Assembly: GCF_001540865.1 (NCBI RefSeq)
Contig: NC_033629.1
Location: 10,165,873-10,229,872, forward strand
Source of the DNA: Ananas comosus
Lineage: Eukaryota > Streptophyta > Magnoliopsida > Poales > Bromeliaceae
Reading direction: 5' to 3'
Length of the DNA stretch: 64,000 nucleotides
The notes beneath the pieces are model-generated. The model was not told the DNA's origin, did no database searches, and was given only the letters and a program-made list of their open reading frames with translations. Positions 11,201 to 22,232 of the stretch are shown piece by piece (positions within the stretch are counted from its first letter, which is position 1; the number at the start of each line of letters is the position of its first letter). Position numbers and translations under genes: made by a program.

Positions 11201-14200
11201 GCTTTGCAGAAGCTCCAGCCAGGCCCAGAAAGATCCTTATTGGTATTTAAGAAGTTTATTTAATCCAGGAATTTTTTTGCATTTAGCCCCCTCAGAAAAT
11301 TTTTTTCCACAAATAACCTCATAAAATTTATATTTATAAGATTGACCCTATCCTCTCCACGCAAGCGCCACACGAGCGCTACGTGGGCGTGGCGGTAGGT
11401 TAAGTTGAATACAGTGAACCATTCACCGTGTTTGGATACAGTCAAGGATTGAAGTGCCGCCCGTGCCGTACGGCACGGGGGCGTGCCGTACCGTGCCCCC
11501 AAAAAGAGGGCACGGTACAGAGGGGGTCTCGGACCCCCCCTCTGTCTCGCGGCACGCACCTGCGTGCCGCTCGAGACAAAGCGGCACGCAGGTGTGTGCC
11601 GGCGGCATGTACCGTGGGTGCTGCCAATTTTTTTTTTTTCCTTTTTGGCTTTCTTTTTTTGGTTTTTTTTTCCTTTTGTCCTCTGGGGTTTGGAGCCCCC
11701 CCTCCCCTCCCCTTGGGCTACCTATATTGTCTTTTTTTCACTTTGTTGTCTTTTTTTCAACTTCTTTTTTACTTTTTGGCGGATACCTTTTTTTTAACTT
11801 CTATATTGATAGCAAATTTTTAATTGACATACTTGATCCATACCGAGCCCTCCGCTTCCACCACAGACATTCATTTTTTTTTCACAAAAAATTTTGTCAA
11901 AATTTGTCGCACCATGAAACTTTCGATGAATCAAAGAAACAAAAATCAATTTCCTAAACAAATTTTGATCAGATATTTTTTTAAAAAATAAAAGAACAAA
12001 AAATATAGATGTAATATTAGGAATATATGAATTTCTCACAATACCGGCAATACTTATATCAACATTATCAAATAAATCTTGTATCTGCAGATAATAATAT
12101 GCCATATGATCAAGCGCGACGATCTATGTGGAATTACGCAGTTATCTCTATGTAAAGATGTAAATTTAAATAATTATTGTACTTGTGAATTTTATTATTA
12201 TATTTTAATTTCATTCTGCATCAGGTATGGCTGTACTTTACTTACAAAAAGTTTTCATGCATGTTAATTGATGAGTATAGTAAGGTATATATATTAAATA
12301 TTCATAATTATTTTGTTTAAATTTTTCAAAATAATATTATAAGAGTTTATTGGAACCAAAAAAACTAAAATAAGTCCATGCCAAAGCGTGCCAGTAGGAG
12401 GTCATGCGTATCTATCGGCACGCAAGCGTGCCACATGTCGGCACGCAAGCGTATCTGTGCAGTACCGTGCCAGGGACATAACGGCACGCCCCCGTGCCAT
12501 GGAACTTTAAACCTTGGATACAATGATGGTTCACCGTGTCCTTCCTAAACCGTAAATCTCAAATACTACGTAATACCATGATAGGAAAATAATGGAACAT
12601 AGTGAATCATTCACCGTGTCCAAACACGGTGAATGGTTCACCGTATTCAACTTAACCTACTCCTCCATCCACGCTTGCGTGGTGCTCGCGTAGGCCAATC
12701 TTGCAAATATAAATTTTGTGGGACTATTTGTAAATTTTTTTTTTGAGAGGGCTAAATGCAAAAAAAGCCCTTCAATCAATGTCAACGGGGTGGTTAAATA
12801 ATTTGTCCTATTATTGGAAGTAATAATGCAGGAATTGCTTTTGCTCCTTTCACACTTTCTGAGGATGGCATTGAGCTGCATTTTGCCACAAACCACTTGG
12901 GTAATTTTCCTGTTCAAAATTTTAAATTCTCACATGTGGAAAATATTTCTTTTTGTTTGTATCTTTTGGATGACCAACACTTAAAAAACACATTGAAGGA
13001 AAAACACTGCCATCTTTGCAGGCCATTTTCTTTTAACACATCTCTTGTTGGAGGGCATGAAAAGGACTGCTCAGGAAACTAACATAGAAGGAAGGATCAT
13101 CATTGTTTCTTCAGATAGTTACAAGCTTACATACCATGAAGGAATTCGCTTTGATAGGATCAATGATGAATTGGGGTAAAACTCTATTTTTGAAAACTAG
13201 CAACTTTTCTTTTTTCATTTTACTTTTGTTTTGTTTTATTTTATATTATTTTATTTTATATTTTTGGTTATCACTAGGTACAAAAGTATTCTTGCTTATG
13301 GGCAATCCAAGCTCGCCAATATTTTGCATGCTCAGGAGCTCTCTAAGCAATTGAAGGTGTCGATGCTCTTCTTTTTCTTCAAATGGATCACTGTACTAAC
13401 AGAGGAACAATTCTTGTTTCACTTTAAACATATAAAATGATTAGCCTGTATAGTTGTTTTGCTAATTTTCGAAGCCTCTTACAAATTGCTGAAGCTATCA
13501 CATATTATACATTTTGTTGTATTCACATTTTTTTCCTTTTTTACCAATGCCATGGGAGAAAAAACAATCTTCCACAGTTCAATCTATTTACCTCAATAGC
13601 CAAGTAATCTTTTGATCTCTATCTTCATAGTATACTAAAGATGTTTCACATTACTAATCGGGAGGAGGGCCTATAGATTGTGTTCGCTTCTGAGTACCCG
13701 GTCCTACTAGAGAAGAAAAGAGAAGAAAGAGTCCGAGGTTCCTCACTGCATTTGTTGGATAAAATAAGTTTAGTATCCATTTTGTAGAAGACGAAAGTTG
13801 AAGAGCATATCTTGCTCTTCGGCTTCCTCTAGAATCACTTTATTAGCAAACCATTTTTCACCCTGATATTCTAAAATTCTCCAACTTTCGTGGTTTCTTT
13901 TCTTTACGAAGGTATGAGTCATACCTTAACTTTTGGTTGACAATTCTCTCCTTTGTCTTTAACAGCATGAAGATGTGAAGATAACAGTTAATGCACTTCA
14001 TCCAGGGGGTATCGTCACCAATATCATGCGGTATCAAGGTTTTCTTGATGGTATGACCTTCTCTTTATCTAACTTTATTTCATTTATTTTCGCATATTTT
14101 GCGTTTAACTGGGGATTTTTTTTTACCCCTTTGGATTCATATAATTCTATAAGTTGAACACAACTCTGAGACTCTGATAGATTATATGAAGTTAAGAAAT

Positions 14201-15693
14201 TCCAGCCATCTGGGAAAATAAGAAGCCAATTATCAAAAGTTTGGAAATGGCTGGCGAGTAAATGAACTTTATGGTTATTAAGAATTAGCAGGAAGGTAAG
14301 CAAGCACATGATATGTATAGGGTTATTTGATGTATGAAGAGCTGCTTGTTAGGCGAAGCATAAGTGAATATGCTATCGAGTATTCTTGCATACAACAAGG
14401 ATTGCAATTATTTTACTTTTTGAAACTCCCCTTTCAGAAATAGCGATTGCTATAATTTTTATGAATCGAGGATACTATGTTTAACACCTACTTATTTGTT
14501 GATCTTTAAAATGTTTTTTTTTCAAATCTTGAGATATATTCATGATTCTACATCTTCTGATCGAAAGTTGGAAAGAAGCAATATTTCATCTTTTGCGTTG
14601 TCAAAGTATCATCTATATATGTTGTTCTCAAGTGGAAATAATACAAAGATTAGTATGTTAAAAGAATATTTGCTGATTGTTGTCCACAAACTCCACAGAA
14701 ATGCTAAAGTTGATTGTGGCCCTGAGAAAGTTTCAAAATGTAACAAACAATAGTTGATTTTACAGTATACATATTTTTTTAACTCTAATCTGTCATATGT
14801 AGTGGGTTAAACATACTGTTATCTATTTTGCAGGTCTTGTAGCTACACTTGGTAAATATGTATTGAAAAATGTTCAACAAGTAAGTTTAGGAAATTAAGC
14901 TTTTGTTTTGTTTTCTCTTTTTTTTCTTTTCTTTTTTATTTGGGTGTGTGTTTGTTCGCACATGTGCACATCAAAACTACTTGTTCATCATGTGTTATTT
15001 TCTTGACATTCCATTTGATGCTTTCAAGTTGTATGCATATGGATGGGTACTCAGTTATCGATTATAATCATATTTAGAGTCACGTCTATCGTACAGAAGT
15101 GATAATATATAGACAGAGTAAATACGACATTATACCGTTTTTTTTAACAAGAAAACAAACTATGCTGCCGCGTACAATGAAGAGTTATTCCTTGACATGA
15201 ATCTATTTAATTTTCAAGTAGAAGAACATGTATTCTTTCTGAAACATTTTGTATGTACTTACTGGAAACTGCAGAATTACTAATGGCTTATAATTCTTCT
15301 TATATGTGCTACTTTTAAAGAATGCCCGTCTGCTATGTAGCTATATTTATATGGAAATAAGATTGTTATTAAGATTTTTTGGAATCACCATGTGGTTTTG
15401 TTCCATTTACGCAGAATTTGATTAAGGAGAAACCCTTTGGGCATAATGTGACTAGTAGAATGAAATTTGAGCACGAGAAGCACTTTTTAGCTGACTTTGA
15501 GATTCCATTTCTAATGCAGGGAGCAGCCACAACATGCTACTTGGCATTGCATCCGCAAGTGCGGGGAGTCAGCGGCAAATTCTTCGTCGACAGCAATATA
15601 ACAGAAGTAAAATCTCATGCGACCGACGAAGATCTCGCGAAGAAGCTGTGGGATTTTAGCATGGGCTTAATCAAAGTACAGATGACTTCCTGA
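7859..15693 (+). CDS. TIC32-type short-chain dehydrogenase/reductase (8 exons, 319 aa)
   Basis: NAD(P)-dependent short-chain dehydrogenase of the plant 'TIC32, chloroplastic-like' group; TIC32 itself is an NADPH-dependent redox sensor at the inner-envelope import machinery. Exons: 7859-7967, 10588-10819, 12821-12900, 13022-13175, 13278-13356, 13966-14050, 14834-14880, 15520-15693. All junctions are GT..AG and all phases match, giving 319 residues, normal for the family. Visible: family N-terminus [20 protein letters not shown], cofactor motif TGASSGIG (36-43), NNAG (115-118), IVSSDSYK with the active-site serine region (170-171), catalytic YGQSK (Tyr199, Lys203), HPGGIVTN (230-237) and the conserved tail [16 protein letters not shown]. 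Intron 2 has been enlarged by a foldback MITE and a nested hAT element. True import-complex membership versus another reductase role cannot be told from sequence. Confidence 0.95.
8225..8262. repeat. (TA)n microsatellite
   Basis: About 18 TA units in intron 1 of the short-chain dehydrogenase gene. Confidence 0.9.
8905..9240. mobile_element. hAT MITE, copy 1 (336 bp, 8-bp TSD)
   Basis: Terminal inverted repeats TAAGGATTAAAG and (inverted) CAAGGATTTAAG, flanked by a perfect 8-bp duplication GTTTGGAT (8897-8904 and 9241-9248). The interior is rich in 'cggcacg' and 'cgtgcc' words shared with the copies at 11443 and 60300. An 8-bp duplication with CAAGG-type ends fits the hAT superfamily. It lies in intron 1 of the short-chain dehydrogenase gene. 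Confidence 0.85.
10935..11098. repeat. Three tandem ~54-bp repeats
   Basis: Three near-identical units containing 'gaagcagcagttaggtg', 'ttagcaaacaaaatac' and 'ttagagcttttgctgttt' lie head to tail in intron 2 of the short-chain dehydrogenase gene. The outer sequence (about 10890-11215) resembles the 'gcctagcttttg ... aagcacttggcaaac' repeat at 31270, so these look like an internal expansion of a MITE. Confidence 0.75.
11267..12770. mobile_element. Foldback MITE family, copy A (split by a nested hAT element)
   Basis: The left arm ('tttttgcatttagcccc' ... 'ttaagttgaatacagtg' ... 'ttcaccgtgtttgg') and right arm ('ccaaacacggtgaa' ... 'attcaacttaacctac' ... 'gggctaaatgcaaaaa') are inverted repeats of about 170-250 bases. 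Related copies lie at 34534-34957 and 50112-50501. The hAT element 11443-12516 interrupts the centre. No protein signal. Confidence 0.75.
11443..12516. mobile_element. hAT-type non-autonomous element, copy 3 (1,074 bp)
   Basis: Ends CAAGGATTGAAGTGCC and (inverted) CAAGGTTTAAAGTTCC, flanked by near-perfect 8-bp repeats gatacagt (11435-11442) and gatacaat (12517-12524). Both subterminal regions are packed with 'cgtgccg' and 'cggcacg' words forming GC-rich palindromes. It is the largest of three family members here. Overlapping open frames at 11423-11957 are Cys/Arg/Pro-rich readings of this GC-rich end and look non-coding. Confidence 0.8.
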
Positions 15694-16591
15694 AAGAAAT
15701 GCATTTGTACAGAAAAACATATCTGCATCTCAGACAACATCTGAAAGAAATGTATTTGTACAGAAAAATGATATCAGTATCTCAGACAACATGTAAAATT
15801 TTGGATAAATGGTTTTTAGGACAGTGATCATCTGCTGTACTAGAATATAACTTTTCGAACAGTTTCTCTATGTTAATTGCCCACCAAACAGTTCAGAAAA
15901 ATCAGCAATATAAAAAGAGGCAGCATTAGATTTATTAGAAAAGTGTCTAAACTTGGTCTTATGAAATATATGCCTTGTGCATGTTATAAAATGCATCTGA
16001 TAAATTGAATTATGAATTTAAAACCTCTATTTAGAACCTCTATGGTAGGGTTCTAAGAAGTACAGTGCACAATTAATGTACCGGCTGCATACAAAACTAT
16101 ATCCTTCAGTGAACCACAACACTATTTTTAGCTCAGTTATAATGAAAAACTATCAAAGGTACCGCGTGTTGCGGCAGGTTTATTCCGTAAAAATAAATAA
16201 TAAATAAAATAAAAAAGAAAAAAAATTAAAAAAAGTCAAAGAATAAAAGAGAATACGAATATAAAAAACTAAAGAAGAACCAGCTGCATTAAAAATATAA
16301 GAATAAAAATATGAAAAGAACAAAAATTTTAAAAATTATAAGAATAATAAATTACATTTATAGCAAAAAATAAAAGTTTTGGATTAAATAAGCGCCAAGC
16401 TATTAGTGTATTAGGTTTTTGGCCCTTGGGTGAAAAAATGTACCATTAGAAGGATATGGACTTTCTAGGATTGAGCTATTGGTTTAACAGTATAATCTAA
16501 CGGGTGAAAATAATTGAAGAGTTAAATCTAACGGCAGAAAACTTGATAGCACTAAATACTTGGTGCTATCGATAGTATTCCAGCAGATGGA

Positions 16592-16632
<41 letters not shown>

Positions 16633-17400
16633 GAGTGAGGCTACTATGCTTCTGGAAGCACGGAGCCTTCCGTGCTTCCAGGTCGTTTTTGATGTTACGA
16701 CTTTCGAATCGTCGATCGGTTCCGTTAAATTTGATCTAGAGTATTTGGAGTAGCTAGAAAATAAATCATGCGATTTTTCGTTATTATTTACCTAGTGAAG
16801 GAAGGGGCTCAAAATCAACGACTGAAAATAAAAATCTTACAAAACGTGATAATATGACATTAAAATTTTAGATCAAAGATATTAATCTTGTTTTATATAG
16901 TATAAAGAATTTTCTATCAAAATTTCACATAATCTTGTTTTATATAGTACAAAGATATTGATCTTGTTTTATATAGTATATATATATATATATATATTTC
17001 TTTGATTAGTGAATTGCCTACTTCCCTATATTTTCCCATAAAAAATACGCCTCTGGTAAACGCAATCAAACTTCTTTTTACTACAGTGCATTCACTATAT
17101 ATGACTCTTCTTTGATAGCAAAAGACTTAACAGATATGCATTAGAAGGCGTAAATTCTCTGTCGTCCCAGTTTGCAGGAAATCCTTATGTGGTTTCTTAC
17201 GGACCAGCGATCATACTTTCCGTTCGAAATACAAGCCATGTTTTACTCGCCAATGATGATCCAACAGTCAGTCAAGTGAGAAATCAACCAGCACCTTGCC
17301 ATCACATTCAATAGTCAGATCAATCTGTGGGCAAGAGTTTTCCGCATGCCGAATCTGCACCGGTCTCTACCTGCTGTATAAATCTAATCTGTCAATAACG
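15694..17400. other. 3' flank of the dehydrogenase gene and AT-rich repeat debris
   Basis: The first ~250 bases are presumably 3' UTR, with a duplicated 'tctgaaagaaatg...ttgtacagaaaaa' segment at 15691 and 15740. Further on are a (CT)n tract at 16591-16621, a half-copy of the 4000-4497 MITE type (about 16680-16980) and a TA microsatellite (about 16978-16998). No gene seen. Confidence 0.5.
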
Positions 17401-17449
17401 ATTCTTACTCAGTTGATGTTACTTCCTGCCTTATATCGTTTTAGAAGAA

Positions 17450-18073
17450 ACATTTTGACCAAATAATCACTCTAATATGTGCTCAAACTTAGAACATCAT
17501 CCGCTCATACCGAGTCTTTCTCAATTGATCGACCTTGACGCTCGACGGACAATCGATTGCCCAATCCACAAAGTGCTCTCGACAAATCCGCCCTACCTTC
17601 GGCTCATTGATCAACGGTGACAACAACCAACCTTCCAACGCCCGACAGCTCAAAGCCGCCACCGGCGGAATGGCGCCATGACGCACTTCCTCTCATTGCT
17701 TCAATCAAGATCCCTGAGCACCCGCACATCGGGCATGAGTCATGCAACACAAGCCACTATTCAAATGCACTGCAGATGGAGCTTAATTATACCATGTAAA
17801 TTTATATGAAACAATCGTTATTCTTCAAAAGCTTAGACCGTAAGAAAACGGCGCTTTTAATATTTATATTCAACTACCACCGTCACCTCCTTCCCCTCAT
17901 CGAATTCTGTCGGGCACACCCTCTAGTTTGTCAACATAGTTGTAGGAACCGTCTCTACAAGCCTCTACGAGCGTTTTTTCCTGTAGTGTTCGCACTTATG
18001 TTTTGTAGGGGCGGTTTAAACCATCAGTATAGGTCAAGAAAACAGCCACCAAAAATCTCTTTTCCTTGTAGTG
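17450..18073 (-). mobile_element. CACTA-type transposon terminus (one end only)
   Basis: On the minus strand the boundary reads CACTACAAGGAAAAGAG, a classic CACTA/Spm terminal repeat, starting at 18073. Subterminal words follow: a second TGTAGTG at about 17990, 'tgtaggggcggttt' and 'ctctacaagcctctacgag'. The inner part (17490-17690) is moderately GC-rich with a 65-codon open frame I do not recognise. I could not find the partner end; 17085 'ctactacagtg' is too weak. Confidence 0.5.
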
Positions 18074-18138
18074 ACAAGAATAAGAAAAGTAAAGAAGCAT
18101 CTTCGCCGTCGACATTGTTGGGGTTGTCGACAGCCTTT

Positions 18139-18592
18139 TGTTGGTGAAAAACTCAAAATTTTGAGTTTGAACTTATTTTATTTGAACTTTAAATTATTTA
18201 TTATTTATTATTTATGATTCTATTTATTTATTACTTTATTTATTTTATTTTATTTAATTATTTTAGTATCTTTCTTAATGAGAAAGAAACTAACGGAATT
18301 TTTTTCCGTTCCGTTTCTTCCGCGTTACGTTGGGCGGGTTCCGCTTCTTTCTCGTAAGAGAAAAACGTAAAATCCTCTTTCCTTTTTAGGTCTTTTTCCT
18401 TTTCTTCTTGCTTAAGATAGAGCAGACAGAAAAGATTTTTAATCATTGGTTAATCTCTATCCATTTATTCTTTTATCTTTCATTTTTGAACATTCCCCTT
18501 ATCCACTGGGTGTTGAGAATCTTCGTCAACCTCCTTCACGATCGTGCTCGCAGAATGAGGAATTCCGGTCGTACCTTGGGGTGTTATTTCCG
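18139..18592 (+). repeat. Left LTR, first 454 bp in normal orientation
   Basis: Nearly identical, base for base, to 23914-24367: I count about three differences by eye. It begins TGTTGGTGAAAAACTC and stops abruptly after 'ttatttccg', where the right LTR continues 'gttaatcccgcacg'. The two overlapping open frames in each LTR (about 60-80 codons) are not recognisable proteins. Confidence 0.9.
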
Positions 18593-19112
18593 AATGACGT
18601 CATCCTTTTTTTTATGAAATTAATGATAAAAGATAAAACAGGAAATATTATAGTTACTGACCCAGTTTTCAACGTACTATTCAGCTCGGGGTAGATAAAA
18701 ATAGTAATTATAATTTTTTAATATTTGAGACTAAAGATTTATAAATGTTATCGACACCCTAAGGTGGGTGTACTTAGAATTGTTGTCTCACTTTAGGTTC
18801 GTAGGGGACAAAAAAAAAATTGGGGTTTTTTACTCTTAAGGTGTTTTTTATCTATTATTTCTTACTTTGTCGTCCCTTGAACTCCCTTTGTTTAATCTTT
18901 AACGGTTTTCGTACTGTCCTATTACAGTTTTTAATCGTGGTTTTAATGTTGTATTTTAGTTGACTGGACGAGACGTAGAAAGGTAAACTGAATTAGAACA
19001 TTCTAGTAGAGTTGACTCCGGACTCTGTTGATTGACATTGTCAAAGGTTTGATTATTATTTTGACCGTATTTTTCGTATCAACTTAAAGGCTTCGACACT
19101 AATGTTTAATGA

Positions 19113-19293
19113 AGTAAAGGACGCCTAGAATTATAAGTTTCAGGTAACTTCGGAAGGGAGACCAGCGCCTTATAGGAAGCCGTTTGCCTCGCCGTGGAGC
19201 ATGAGAGGGTCGCTGCAGTCGCCGCTGCCATCCACCTCCAATAGACCCACCTATAACTATGTTTCAACGGATCGGTGGACACACACACACATA

Positions 19294-19330
<37 letters not shown>

Positions 19331-19907
19331 ATCGTTTTCCTCTTTTCTCTCAAAGTTGAGATCTGTTTAAACACGTCTTTTATTTTAATCGTCTCACTTC
19401 AAAGTGTCTTTTCCGTAATCTAAACTTCTTCGTACTTTGTCTACGTTGTTTGTCTCCGGATTCTATTTATAAAATCAGGTCCAAGTCGTTGCTTTTTGTA
19501 TGACTCTACAAACTAGCGAGTTTTCTCAATAGTCACCAAATGTTCTTGTATGGTAGCGTTTCTTTTAGGTACTTAATAAAAGAAAAGTCTACCCTAATTT
19601 TCTTTTAAATCTTTTTACCAACCTTTATCTTTTCATGGAGGAGCTGTTAAAGTAGGAAACAGTGGCCACTTGCGTTAAGCAATAGTTGGAACTACTTGGA
19701 GGAGTTTTGGATACCACTATAAAATGTCCTCAATGTCAGTATCGGTATACATATCTTCGGCCATCATGTAGTTCTGTTATAAAGTTTCAAACTAGTCGTT
19801 TACTTTGTCATCCTTAAGGTGCGTAATGCTAAAAAAGTAACAGGAAACATCCTCTCATTTATATTTTTAATAGTAGCAGGTATCCAACTAACCTTCGTAG
19901 TAATATG

Positions 19908-19939
<32 letters not shown>

Positions 19940-20643
19940 CGTTGAACCTTTGACAATAAAATCAAAGGCAAGTTTCTAATTTTACTACCATTTTAGTTAA
20001 TCGTGACAACTCTATCTTTTTTATAGTGTAAATGGTCTTTGTCTTACAAGGAGAATGTTTAATAGTATATAGTTTTCTCTTGTACTTTTCATCTGTCTTA
20101 TATAATCTTTTCCACGGTCAAAAGTTTACGTATCATGTCTTTGAACTTGGGAGAGGGACCATTAGAACTGTAATATATCGTAATATATGATTAACTCTAA
20201 GAGATAAGGTAAAAGTAACGGTTTTTGGCTTTGGTATTATAAGGGCGAAAACAATTTGTTTGGTGATCTTCTTAGTTCTTTTCTTTTAGCGGTTTCAATC
20301 GACTTATTTCTATTTTTGAGTTAGATGACAAAAACTTTAGGAGGTTAGATGCTTTCTTATATATCTCAAAGCGTTAAGTCTCTTTACCTTTTTAGAAGTT
20401 GATTTATACTTGACAATTGCCGTGGCATATAGTTTCTTCTTAGTTAACGTACGGTTCGTTTTAGTTCATTAATTGTGGTAAAGAAATAACTTTACTACGA
20501 TCGTTTGTAAGTGTTATTTATAAGACATCTGACTTTGTATTACGTAGTCTTTTCATGTGTTGATGGTTTAAAAATGAGTGGTTCTCCCGTAATAGTTCTG
20601 CGAAACGACGGTAGACTATAAGAAAGTAAAATTCAAGGACAAC
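19113..20643. pseudogene. Ribosomal protein L9 (mitochondrial type), C-terminal 3 exons, readable only backwards
   Basis: Reading right to left on the given strand without complementing: exon 20643-20581 (21 codons; KMKEYQMAAKRLDNALL), intron beginning GTGAGT, exon 19709-19638 (24 codons; VLRRFIKVDNELRSPVTKDE), intron beginning GTAC and ending CACAG, exon 19277-19113 (54 codons plus TGA; ends PEGRLQWTLNIKIRRK). All exons are phase 0. These are hallmark residues of the plant nuclear-encoded bL9 family, a large-subunit protein of about 220 aa; this is its C-terminal ~99 residues. The N-terminal exons were not found in the rest of the block. The coding sequence itself looks intact, so the source locus is probably a working gene; as stored here it cannot be expressed. 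I use 'pseudogene' only for lack of a better type. Confidence 0.9.
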
Positions 20644-22010
20644 GACAAAGTCTGTTTATTTTTCGTGTAATCTTAAACTGATCGATGTTATCTCATACTT
20701 ATGTAGGTTATTTACATTCTTTTTACGTTATCATTCGTGCGTACTACATTTAGCATGTTATGCGATTTAATCAAAACGTGTCCCTATGAAGTCAAGGAAC
20801 CGTAAATGCATTAAATCCGTTTATGTTTATAATTTCTAGAGAAGTTTATACATGAGGCACGACGGTGGTTCCAGTAACCATTATCGAATTAAGAGGATTT
20901 GAACTGTAAAAGAGTTTAGGTGGGTGATTACTCATGTCCTTGTTGTGACATTGAATGTAAAACTTTGGTGTGGGATTCCGGGTTTCTGGTCGATTAGATG
21001 AAAAGACGTTAAACGGGTCCCAAGTTGGTATAAAACTTGGAGATTTCCTGAAGTTAAGTATGAGTCTACTTACACGTCTCATAAATTCTCTCGTTACGGT
21101 GGTTGTCTATTTTGTTATCTTGTTTTGTAAAATCTATTTTATCTAGAAAGAATGAATTCATGAATTGATCGAGTAGTGGATAAAAAACAAGTTAGTTTGT
21201 GAAGGCAAAAATGCATGATGTAACAGAGGAAGTTGAGGAGGAATGAAAGGGACGAATAAAATGTAGATTTGAATTAGGTGAGAATTGTTTTAATTAACAA
21301 TATGGTTAAAACCACATATACTGGAATCATAAAACCTAACCATTTTAAGGATACATGAAATTAGGATCTGGTCTATCGTCACTAAGACCGTAATGTAATT
21401 CGTAAAGTTTCTAGTCAGCCTCCTGAACAAATGTCATTCAGAAGATGTAACAGTTCAACTATATAGTGAAAGGTTTCTTTCCCGTCATCAGGCTGTGTAC
21501 TAGTAAGACTATGGATACAAACAAACGTACTATTATAATATGGAGATAAGTATGGAGATGAGTATGGAGGTATGAAGATAAATGAAGCTAACTCTTATAC
21601 GTTTAAAAACTTCATACCAATTTACCGTAAAGGTAAAATACAATAAGGTACAGGACACTCGATCCTTTCACTCGTTGTTTTCTTTCCTTTGTACTAGTTT
21701 AATATCACGTTGAGAGTACCTCCATCTCTTCTCATAAGGAAGGTAGAGTTTGACCTTGTAGTGATTGAGAGTACCTTTTAATCTACATCTTTTCTCTTAA
21801 GGAAGATCTTTGTTCAATACATGATGGCGTTGTTTTGTATATTAGGGTCTAATGTCTTTATAACCATTAATTTTGTTGTTTAACATTATTTATAGGAGTA
21901 TTTTTTTATATATAGACAGTGACTACGTGATGTATTCGAGAGGAGGCTAGTATAGATGTACGTAATAAGGTATTCTCAGTTTTATCTTCTCTTTTCTTTC
22001 TACACATTGT

Positions 22011-22231
22011 ACAACCTTGTTTATGGCGTCGCTTTTAGACTAACACTAATTTTAGATTGATTGAAACACTATTTTTATTTTTGTTTGTTTGTATGTCTAT
22101 TTGCGTTTATTTAGTTGAGTGTCTATTAGCGATTTAGGGTTTTAACACCTTTTCCTTATAGTTGTATAATTAGGCCTTCGCACGCTCCGTGACGGGATTC
22201 CGCATAAGGGCAGGAATGCACGCCTTAATTG
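22011..22231. repeat. Last 221 bp of the left LTR, reversed
   Basis: Read backwards it runs from 'gttaattccgcacg' to 'tttgttccaaca', matching 24368-24587. Differences are mostly C/T and G/A exchanges and number roughly 15-20 by eye, many more per base than in the first 454 bp of the same LTR pair. Confidence 0.9.
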
Positions 22232-22232
22232 N

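Larger units (their letters stand above)
18593..22231. other. Block reversed but not complemented (3,639 bp)
   Basis: Read from 22231 down to 18593 without complementing, the block starts 'gttaattccgcacgtaagg', joins seamlessly to the left LTR at 18592, and matches right-LTR positions 24368-24587 at roughly nine bases in ten. It then shows three ribosomal protein L9 exons with proper GT..AG introns, in one direction only. Neither strand read in its usual direction gives these matches. The block abuts the only N in the window (22232). It also contains a CT/CA tract (19278-19330) and a TA tract (about 19908-19939). Apparent open frames in it (for example 19106-19288 and 20846-21082) are meaningless. 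The likely cause is a gap-filling or scaffolding error that flipped the sequence string without complementing it. Confidence 0.95.

Noticed and set aside
11423..11957. Several overlapping frames of 60-167 codons
   Set aside because: They read the palindromic 'cgtgccg' end of a hAT element in every frame, which is composition rather than coding.
18258..18446. 62-codon frame present in two copies (also 24033-24221)
   Set aside because: It lies within the LTRs; duplicated because the LTR is, with no recognisable protein.
19106..21082. Open frames on the minus strand inside the reversed block
   Set aside because: The block is written backwards, so normal translation of either strand is meaningless.
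18593..22231. True biological mirror repeat or ordinary inversion
   Set aside because: An inversion would give the reverse complement. A mirror copy this long that contains spliceable exons has no known mechanism, and it sits against an N.
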